From Saprospiraceae bacterium (GTDB taxonomy: Bacteria > Bacteroidota > Bacteroidia > Chitinophagales > Saprospiraceae), in assembly GCA_027009605.1 (NCBI GenBank), contig JALVCY010000003.1, positions 1 through 6,186 of the forward strand: DNA of 6,186 nucleotides. Reading direction: 5' to 3'. The notes beneath the pieces are model-generated. The model made no database searches. It was not told the DNA's origin and saw only the letters and a program-made list of their open reading frames with translations. This document shows, piece after piece, positions 1-5,122 of the stretch. Position numbers and translations under genes: made by a program. The stretch's first letter is position 1. Each line of letters begins with the position of its first letter.

Positions 1-958
1 TATGACCTTGTTTTAATTTATCGGCGGTAGAATTTTCCGAAAGGAAATAGGTCGTATCCGCAAAAATACTCTGCCGATCCAGGGTTTTCCAAGAAGGATA
101 AAACTTTCGGTCAAACTGATAGCCCACCCGCCAATTCCATTTTTCGGTGCGATAATTCATCGCCAAGCCGGTAGAGAGCTTGTCCTTTGTACCGGCCAGC
201 ACATTAAGGCTATAGTTAAAGCCCAAATTGCCGGCTTTTTTCAAGATGATATTGATGATTCCGGTTTTGCCGGCGGCTTCATATTTGGCGGAAGGATTGG
301 TCAAGACTTCGATGGTTTCGATAGAAGCACTCGGAATTTGCTCCAAGTTTTGCTCCCCGCCGGAGCCAATCAAAGAAGACGAACGCCCGTTGACTAGTAT
401 TTTGACATTACTACTACCGCGCAATTGTACGTTACCATCCATGCTCACTGACAAAGCCGGGATATTGCGTAAGGCATCTAAGGCTGTACCACCGGCCGTA
501 TTGACATCTTGGCTGACATTAAAGACTTTTTTGATTAAGCTGATTTCTTCTGCTACTCTTTCGCCCTGCACTTTGACCTCGGTCAGTTTCTCTGTATTGG
601 CGGTCAAGACAATTTGTCCCAATGGAACGACACTATGATTTTTATCAACAACAATCTTATCACTGGCATAATCATTCATCCCAAGAAAAGAAACTTCTAT
701 AAAATATTTGCCGTAAGGGAGATCTCTAAAGATAAATCGGCCTCCGGATTCAGTGGTTTTACTAGCGATGATACTTGGACTCCCTTTTTTGAGTAGGGAC
801 ACATTGGCGTAGGCTAGGGCTTCATTTTTTGTGCCATCCATTATTTTGCCATAGATGGTGCCGGTACCGGTTTTGGAAGCAGGAAAGCCCCCATCCTGAC
901 CAAAAGAATTCATCACGGAAATCCATAATAACCCAATGACTAATCCGATTTTTCTCAT
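1..958 (-). CDS. TonB-dependent outer-membrane receptor, N-terminal part (runs off the left edge)
   Basis: Reading the minus strand from the ATG at 958 gives 319 uninterrupted codons to the window edge, so the 3' end is missing. Residues 1-20 form a signal peptide (MRKIG, hydrophobic core, NSFG) with likely cleavage before Q21-D22. Residues about 33-117 fit a carboxypeptidase-regulatory-like beta-sandwich: GTIYGKIMDG, then YANVSLLKKG, ESGGRFIFRDLPYGKYFIEV. Residues about 128-240 are a plug domain with hallmark stretches: LDALRNIPALSV, DGNVQLRGSSNVKILVNGR, LEQIPSASIETIEVLTNPSA and GIINIILKK. This wording is typical of the Bacteroidota 'outer membrane beta-barrel family' (OMP_b-brl_3 type) rather than classical SusC. 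Residues from about 245 begin the barrel. The family sits in the outer membrane and takes up a ligand using TonB energy; the substrate cannot be told here. No clear Shine-Dalgarno is present; TTTAGGAAAA lies just before the ATG. No SusD partner is visible. Confidence 0.93.
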   Translation of the reverse strand, partial: MRKIGLVIGLLWISVMNSFGQDGGFPASKTGTGTIYGKIMDGTKNEALAYANVSLLKKGSPSIIASKTTESGGRFIFRDLPYGKYFIEVSFLGMNDYASDKIVVDKNHSVVPLGQIVLTANTEKLTEVKVQGERVAEEISLIKKVFNVSQDVNTAGGTALDALRNIPALSVSMDGNVQLRGSSNVKILVNGRSSSLIGSGGEQNLEQIPSASIETIEVLTNPSAKYEAAGKTGIINIILKKAGNLGFNYSLNVLAGTKDKLSTGLAMNYRTEKWNWRVGYQFDRKFYPSWKTLDRQSIFADTTYFLSENSTADKLKQGH

Positions 959-1056
959 TTTTCCTAAATTAAAACTTGCTCAAGTGTAACAACAAAACTT
1001 ACTAACTCCCTGTATATAAGACTATTTACATCTAAAAAGGTTTACTAATTTATAAC

Positions 1057-1075
1057 AAATCAATCAGATTGATTT
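1057..1075. promoter_or_regulatory. Perfect 19-bp palindrome, possible operator
   Basis: AAATCAATC and GATTGATTT are exact reverse complements around a single central A (1066). It lies about 100 bp upstream of the receptor start at 958. A 9-bp half-site with a 1-bp centre is a plausible site for a dimeric regulator, but AT-rich DNA yields such palindromes by chance and no regulator gene is adjacent. The operator reading is inference; the symmetry is directly seen. Confidence 0.4.
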
Positions 1076-1118
1076 TGAAAATATAGCTCAACGCTTACCT
1101 CTACCTTCTTTCAAAATC
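1071..1118. repeat. 10-bp perfect inverted repeat with 28-nt loop
   Basis: GATTTTGAAA (1071-1080) and TTTCAAAATC (1109-1118) are exact reverse complements. The left arm overlaps the right half of the palindrome at 1057-1075, so the two structures would be mutually exclusive if transcribed in the receptor leader. Function is unknown; there is no U-tract to suggest a terminator. Confidence 0.45.
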
Positions 1119-1171
1119 CTAAAGCAATGAACTAGTCTATGCCCAAACCCTACCCGATACGAGTCAATCAT
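1088..1171 (-). other. 27-codon ORF, possible ispF N-terminal remnant
   Basis: An ATG (1171-1169) preceded on the minus strand by the purine-rich AGGTAGGGAAATAA opens 27 codons ending in TGA (1090-1088). The peptide begins MIDSYRVGFGH, then RLVH, and ends RILKEGRGKR. This faintly recalls the start of IspF (2-C-methyl-D-erythritol 2,4-cyclodiphosphate synthase), whose Bacteroidota members open roughly YRIGFGYDVHRLKEGR. The metal-binding Asp of the DVH motif is absent and nothing resembling the rest of IspF follows. It could be a decayed gene fragment, a leader peptide or chance. Its 3' part overlaps the inverted repeat at 1109-1118. Confidence 0.15.
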
Positions 1172-1365
1172 TTATTTCCCTACCTTTCGGAAAATATCAA
1201 ATCAATTATAAACTTATTGATTGAAATCTAAACAAATACAGCAAAAATTGTACTAAACTTTTTTAGACTAAAGGCAACTGAGCAAGCGCCCCCCTGAGTA
1301 CGTCAAATGCAGAATGCCAAATATCATATAATGAAGTAAAATCCCCAATCAAAAACCCAAATCTC

Positions 1366-1439
1366 TCAACTAGCGAAGCGAATCAACTAGCGAAGCTTGC
1401 GAGCGATTCAACTAGCGAAGCGAATCAACTTCTTCAACT
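1366..1439. repeat. 74-bp direct repeat, copy A
   Basis: This block matches 1575-1648 at 73 of 74 positions, offset by 209 bp; the only difference is T at 1407 versus A at 1616. It is made of TCAACTAGCGAAGCGAA-type units around a longer middle unit containing GCTTGCGAGC, and ends TCTTCAACT. The near identity indicates recent duplication or homogenisation. Confidence 0.9.
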
Positions 1440-1441
1440 TT

Positions 1442-1497
1442 CTCACTACTCACTACTCACTACTCATCTCTCACTACTCATCTCTCACTACTCATCT
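1442..1497. repeat. Eight tandem heptamers with 14-bp higher-order pattern
   Basis: The block is CTCACTA three times, then CTCATCT and CTCACTA in strict alternation, ending in CTCATCT: eight units of 7 bp with no interruption. The last five units therefore form a 14-bp period. It lies between the two 74-bp copies. Replication slippage would make its length variable between strains. Translations in this area (THYSLL-like) are by-products of the repeat. Confidence 0.92.
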
Positions 1498-1574
1498 CAA
1501 CCTGCGAAGCACTCAACCCGAAGTCCGCAGGACGAGTCTCAACCAGAGAGCCGTAGGCGAACGTCTCAACTTTT

Positions 1575-1648
1575 TCAACTAGCGAAGCGAATCAACTAGC
1601 GAAGCTTGCGAGCGAATCAACTAGCGAAGCGAATCAACTTCTTCAACT
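1575..1648. repeat. 74-bp direct repeat, copy B
   Basis: Second copy of the block at 1366-1439, in the same orientation with one substitution. It is the copy nearer the 3' end of the minus-strand coiled-coil gene, with only CTCTCAACT and an A-run between it and the stop region. Confidence 0.9.
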
Positions 1649-1660
1649 CTCTCAACTAAA

Positions 1661-1680
1661 AAAAACACCTAAAAACACCT
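1661..1680. repeat. Tandem 10-bp duplication spanning a stop codon
   Basis: AAAAACACCT occurs twice back to back. The stop codon of the minus-strand gene (TAG, 1671-1669) straddles the junction. Loss of one copy would still give an in-frame TAG one codon later, so slippage here would change the C-terminus only by one Phe. Confidence 0.85.
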
Positions 1681-2718
1681 CAACTGCTTCCTCAATAAAT
1701 CCACATGATAAACCTCATAATCCTCATACCCCCGCGCCCATTCAACCCGGACTTTATCCACATCCTTTTTCTTAACAAAATTCTGCGAATACAAGCTAAT
1801 AGGATATTGCCCCCGAAAAGTCACCGTCCCTTTCTTTTTATTCAGAGTGCCCATATTCAGATTATTATTATTCAGCGTCAAGGTATCGCCATCAATAAAA
1901 GTAATAATCAAACGACTTCCCCGCTCCAAATAACCAAATGATTGCCGGGGATTGACCGTATGAATCTTAAATTCCAAATTCAAAAAATACTGTCCCCCTT
2001 CCAGCAAGGTAAAATAACTGGAACAAGTCAAATAAGGCTCCCCGTCAATCAATGGATATCTATCCGGGTGCTTGGTAAAAAAAACCTTATCCAACTGCTC
2101 GATACGATGCTTTTTAGACACCGGGTCTTGGCCATCAAAAGCATTGACACACTTAAACGGTGGCGGATATCGGAGCAAATCTCTCTTGGCAGGTGCATGA
2201 TAGAAGGATTTATACTTCGGAAAATATCCCGAATACACTTTTTTTCCGGAATCCCCATGTCCTTCTTCCAGCATTTTTTGCTCAAAAGTCAATTTATTTA
2301 CGATTTCTTTTTGTTTTTCTACCTGTGCACTTAGGTGATTGATTTCTTTCTCCTTGGCTCTCAATAATTTGGTGACCCGTTTTACTTTCTTTGTGCTGTG
2401 CCGAAAAGCTTTGACTGCCTTTCGGATTTCCTTTCTAGGCGCCTTTCGGTCACGGCGAGCCTGCAAATCCGCTTCCATCCATTCTCTGGCATGCTGGATT
2501 TCGTCATATTGCTTTCTTAATTGCTCCAAATCTCTGACGGAATTATCTAATTTTGTGGCAGCTCTTTGCCAAACCAATACCGCATTGCTTAAATCTAGCT
2601 CCACCTTTTCGATGTCTTGCGCCAAAATGGTCTCCTGACCCATAAATAGCAACAACAACACGCAAAAGACTTGGCGAACCCACACCAAATGCCCTGATTT
2701 TTTCAAAATCTGACTCAT
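1669..2718 (-). CDS. Exported coiled-coil protein of unknown function
   Basis: The 349-residue product is not one I recognise. Residues 1-33 look like a Sec signal peptide: basic n-region (KKSGH, VRQ), hydrophobic VFCVLLLLFMG, and a likely cut after ILA before Q34-D35. Residues about 36-152 are charged, heptad-like and Lys/Arg/Glu-rich, so probably one long coiled coil. A linker (about 153-225) contains YPPPFKC and a Tyr-rich GYFPKYKSFYH. Residues about 230-349 look beta-rich (YFLNLEF, RLIITFIDGDTLTLNN, GTVTFRGQYPISL, DKVRVEWARGYEDYEV) and end in LRKQLRCF. Cysteines at 190, 232 and 348 could pair after export. The likely site is periplasm or cell surface, as no lipobox is seen. The ATG at 2718 is chosen because it gives the complete signal peptide. 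The gene is divergent from the peptidase gene, with a 175-bp gap, and a TAnnTTTG promoter candidate lies upstream. A T8 run on the minus strand follows the stop, then the repeat array. Confidence 0.85.
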   Translation of the reverse strand: MSQILKKSGHLVWVRQVFCVLLLLFMGQETILAQDIEKVELDLSNAVLVWQRAATKLDNSVRDLEQLRKQYDEIQHAREWMEADLQARRDRKAPRKEIRKAVKAFRHSTKKVKRVTKLLRAKEKEINHLSAQVEKQKEIVNKLTFEQKMLEEGHGDSGKKVYSGYFPKYKSFYHAPAKRDLLRYPPPFKCVNAFDGQDPVSKKHRIEQLDKVFFTKHPDRYPLIDGEPYLTCSSYFTLLEGGQYFLNLEFKIHTVNPRQSFGYLERGSRLIITFIDGDTLTLNNNNLNMGTLNKKKGTVTFRGQYPISLYSQNFVKKKDVDKVRVEWARGYEDYEVYHVDLLRKQLRCF

Positions 2719-2770
2719 AAATCTATTTTCTTTTAGTACTCATAACCCTTCACTATCTCCCTTTCTAAAT

Positions 2771-2807
2771 CAAAAGTACGATACTTCCAAGCTTCCGGAT
2801 ACAAAAA
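2771..2807 (-). promoter_or_regulatory. Bacteroidota-type promoter for the coiled-coil gene
   Basis: On the minus strand TACTTTTG (2778-2771) fits the Bacteroidota -7 consensus TAnnTTTG exactly. TTTTTG (2807-2802) could serve as the -33 TTTG element, with a 23-nt spacer, slightly long for the family. Transcription would start about 45-50 nt upstream of the ATG at 2718. Predicted from motif match only. Confidence 0.5.
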
Positions 2808-2893
2808 CCAAAGAAATATCGCACATCCCCCTATCAAATGCTAAATTTTCCTTAAAATTGCAGACAATTTGTTTTTTTCAGAAAAATACATCC

Positions 2894-5044
2894 ATGAGAC
2901 TAAATTACCTGCTACTTTTCGCTTTGGCTTTCTTTATTACCCAATGCAACGAAAACGCCAAAAATTCGACCACAGCCCCCTCTGTCCAATACAAAAAAAT
3001 TCCCGTGAAATACCTGCAAACCAAGAAAGATAATGTCGTCGATGACTACTTCGGCACTCCGGTCAAAGACCCCTATCGTTGGCTCGAAGATGACCAATCC
3101 GAAGAAACCAAAAAATGGGTCATCGAACAAAACAAAATCACCGATAAGTATCTTAGCCAAATTCCCTTTCGCAATACCATCAAAAAACGATTGACCAAAC
3201 TTTGGAACTATGCCAAATTCTCTCCGCCTTCCAAGGTGGCCGGAAAGTACTACTTTTTCAAAAATGACGGCCTTCAAAATCAAAGCGTGCTCTATGTCCA
3301 AGACGATTTGGAAGCCACTCCTAAAGTCGTTTTAGACCCCAATAAGTTTTCTAAAGATGGTACTGTTGCGCTTGGTGGGTTTGATTTCTCGAAAGATGGA
3401 CACTTCTTAGCCTACCAAATCAGCGAAGGCGGATCCGATTGGCAAACCATCCTAGTCAAAGACCTACAAACCAACCAACTCCTGAAAGACTCCATCAATT
3501 GGGTCAAATTCTCTGATATTTCTTGGTACAAAGACGGCTTTTTTTACAGCAGATACCCCGAACCCACGAGCGATGACAAACTCAAAGGCGCCAACCTCTT
3601 TCACCAAGTCTATTACCATAAACTCCACACCAACCAAAGTGAAGACCAACTCGTTTACGCCGACCGCTCCCACGAAAAATATAATTTTTACTGCAACACG
3701 ACAGAAGACGAGCATTATTTAGCTATTTCGGTGGCCGAATCCACGAGCGGCAATGCTTTGATTATCAAGGACTTAACCGACCCCAATAGTGAGTTTGTCC
3801 CCGTTACCGAAAAACTGGAGTCCGACTTTAGCGTCATTGATAACATCAACAATATGCTTTACATTTTAACCAATGAAGGCGCCCCCAATCAAAGACTCAT
3901 CGCCGTAAATGCGGACGCCCCAAGCAAGAAAAATTGGAAGGAAATTATTCCCGAATCCAAAGATGTACTACGGAGCATTTCTTTTATTGGCGACAAGTTC
4001 TTTGCCCACTACCTACACAATGCATCATCCAAAATCGTGGCTTACAACACGGATGGCTCCAAGGCGTATGACCTAAAATTGCCCGGTATCGGCACAGTAG
4101 GTTCCCTGACGGGAAAAAAGGGAGACACCGAAGCATTCTTTGGTTTTAGCTCCTTTACTCGCCCGAATACGATTTATCAATTTAACACCGAAGACGGAGC
4201 GACCAAGATATTCAAAAAATCAGGTATTGACTTTGATAGTGATGCCTACGAGACCCGCCAAATATTTTACAAAAGTAAAGATGGCACCAAAGTGCCCATG
4301 TTTGTCACCTACAAAAAAGGATTATTATTGGATGGCAAGCGCCCCACCCTACTCTATGGATATGGCGGATTTAATATTTCTATTCCGCCCCGTTTTAGTT
4401 TAGTGCGTTCTTTGATTTTGGAAAATGACGGCATTTATGTAGTCGCCAATATCCGCGGGGGCGGTGAATTCGGACAACAATGGCATCTGGATGGTACCAA
4501 AGAAAAAAAGCAAAACGTCTTTGATGATTTTATTGCTGCCGCTGAGTACTTAATTGACAATCACTTTACGTCACCGGAACATCTGGCCATTGAAGGCGGC
4601 TCTAACGGAGGCCTCCTAGTCGGGGCTTGCATGACCCAGCGCCCGGAGTTGTTTGGGGTAGCCTTTCCTAGAGTGGGCGTATTAGACATGCTTCGATACC
4701 ACAAATTTACCATTGGCCGGGCATGGTCTTATGACTATGGTTTGAGTGAAACCAAAAAGGGATTTGATTATCTCTACAAATATTCGCCTGTACACAATGT
4801 CAAGGATGCCGACTATCCGGCCACGATGATTATGACCGGTGACCACGATGACCGCGTCGTACCGGCACACTCTTTTAAGTTTGCGGCTGCGCTTCAAGCC
4901 CACCAAATGGGAGACAAGCCCATCCTAATCCGAATCGAGACATCAGCCGGACACGGAGCCGGAAAACCAACAGACAAGGTCATCCAAGAATCCGCTGATA
5001 TGTTGTCCTTTTTCTTCTACAATACCAACACCCCCTTAAACTAA
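2894..5044 (+). CDS. Prolyl oligopeptidase (family S9A), probable lipoprotein
   Basis: This serine peptidase cleaves short peptides after proline. Numbered from the ATG at 2894 (716 residues, normal for S9A), the N-terminal part has the family signature DPYRWLEDDQSEETKKW (about 59-75). Residues about 115-450 form the beta-propeller, and the alpha/beta-hydrolase domain ends the protein. The catalytic triad is complete: Ser570 in GGSNGG, Asp652 in GDHDDRVVP and His687 in AGHGAGKP. Tyr490 in YGYGGFN, Trp611 in GRAW and Arg654 match porcine Tyr473, Trp595 and Arg643. The first residues MRLNYLLLFALAFFITQC resemble a lipoprotein signal with acylated Cys18, although Gln just before the Cys is unusual, so an envelope location is inferred. 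A TTG 36 bp upstream (2858) would extend the frame, but it would bury the signal peptide behind 12 residues, so the ATG is preferred. The gene is followed by a strong hairpin and looks monocistronic. Confidence 0.95.
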   Translation: MRLNYLLLFALAFFITQCNENAKNSTTAPSVQYKKIPVKYLQTKKDNVVDDYFGTPVKDPYRWLEDDQSEETKKWVIEQNKITDKYLSQIPFRNTIKKRLTKLWNYAKFSPPSKVAGKYYFFKNDGLQNQSVLYVQDDLEATPKVVLDPNKFSKDGTVALGGFDFSKDGHFLAYQISEGGSDWQTILVKDLQTNQLLKDSINWVKFSDISWYKDGFFYSRYPEPTSDDKLKGANLFHQVYYHKLHTNQSEDQLVYADRSHEKYNFYCNTTEDEHYLAISVAESTSGNALIIKDLTDPNSEFVPVTEKLESDFSVIDNINNMLYILTNEGAPNQRLIAVNADAPSKKNWKEIIPESKDVLRSISFIGDKFFAHYLHNASSKIVAYNTDGSKAYDLKLPGIGTVGSLTGKKGDTEAFFGFSSFTRPNTIYQFNTEDGATKIFKKSGIDFDSDAYETRQIFYKSKDGTKVPMFVTYKKGLLLDGKRPTLLYGYGGFNISIPPRFSLVRSLILENDGIYVVANIRGGGEFGQQWHLDGTKEKKQNVFDDFIAAAEYLIDNHFTSPEHLAIEGGSNGGLLVGACMTQRPELFGVAFPRVGVLDMLRYHKFTIGRAWSYDYGLSETKKGFDYLYKYSPVHNVKDADYPATMIMTGDHDDRVVPAHSFKFAAALQAHQMGDKPILIRIETSAGHGAGKPTDKVIQESADMLSFFFYNTNTPLN

Positions 5045-5050
5045 ACCTAC

Positions 5051-5090
5051 ACCAACAAACTTGAGCGACTCTTCGTTCAAGTTTGTTGGT
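5051..5090 (+). terminator. 18-bp hairpin after the peptidase gene
   Basis: ACCAACAAACTTGAGCGA (5051-5068) pairs with 5073-5090 over 18 bp, with a single G-T wobble (5065/5076) and the 4-nt loop CTCT. It starts 6 bp after the peptidase stop and ends 32 bp before the cyclase ATG. No run of T follows on either strand, so it is not a classical intrinsic terminator. Its position still fits transcription termination, mRNA 3'-end protection, or an attenuator in the cyclase leader. Confidence 0.7.
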
Positions 5091-5122
5091 TCTGTAGATA
5101 ATCTGGCTCTAACAGCGTCGAT

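Larger units (their letters stand above)
959..1365. other. Gene-poor intergenic stretch upstream of the receptor
   Basis: About 400 AT-rich bases with no convincing protein or RNA gene. It contains the 19-bp palindrome at 1057-1075, a 10-bp inverted repeat at 1071-1118, a weaker AATCAAT/ATTGATT pair at 1200-1222, and a 27-codon minus-strand ORF (1088-1171), each listed separately. Since both flanking genes point left, this stretch should contain the receptor promoter and 5' leader. I could not find a clean TAnnTTTG/TTTG pair in it, only near matches such as TACACTTG on the minus strand close to 980-990. Confidence 0.6.
1366..1656 (-). repeat. Mosaic repeat array: 15 GTTGA words separated by mini-hairpin spacers
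   Basis: TCAAC occurs fifteen times on the plus strand (at 1366, 1383, 1408, 1425, 1434, 1497, 1513, 1539, 1566, 1575, 1592, 1617, 1634, 1643 and 1652), that is GTTGA on the minus strand. Between them are short fillers (GAGA, AGAA, AAAA) or spacers, several holding a small inverted repeat with a 3-nt loop: TGC-GAA-GCA (1503-1511), GTCC-GCA-GGAC (1523-1533), GCC-GTA-GGC (1550-1558), and GC-GAA-GC in the flanking blocks. The order is near-symmetrical: GAGA, AGAA, three-spacer block, A-run, core, A-run, AGAA, the same block, GAGA. It starts about 10 bp past the stop of the gene ending at 1669. It is not CRISPR-like, because the constant word is only 5 nt and the spacers are repeated. No coding role is evident. 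Confidence 0.8.

Noticed and set aside
228..796. Two plus-strand ORFs
   Set aside because: Both are antisense to the receptor gene, whose minus-strand reading gives clear signal peptide and plug motifs without interruption.
961..1020. Promoter of the receptor gene (TACACTTG or TAAGTTTTG on the minus strand)
   Set aside because: Each deviates from TAnnTTTG and neither has a TTTG at suitable distance, so it is not listed as a feature.
959..1365. tRNA or other structured RNA gene
   Set aside because: No cloverleaf, CCA-end or recognisable RNA family signature was found on either strand; only short palindromes.
1397..1582. Plus-strand 61-codon ORF with THYSLL-like repeats
   Set aside because: It lies wholly inside the repeat array; its repetitive peptide is a by-product of the heptamers and GTTGA words, with no initiation signal.
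1366..1656. CRISPR array
   Set aside because: The constant word is only 5 nt, the spacers vary from 4 to over 50 nt and are themselves repeated, and no cas genes are present.
1705..2638. Several plus-strand ORFs and a second minus-strand frame
   Set aside because: All overlap the coiled-coil gene, which has a full signal peptide and uninterrupted frame; the others show no domain or signal.
2858..2893. TTG-initiated N-terminal extension of the peptidase
   Set aside because: It would place 12 residues before a well-formed lipoprotein-type signal; ATG at 2894 is the better start.
2912..4906. Antisense and out-of-frame ORFs within the peptidase gene
   Set aside because: Shadows of a gene with intact catalytic triad and family motifs throughout.
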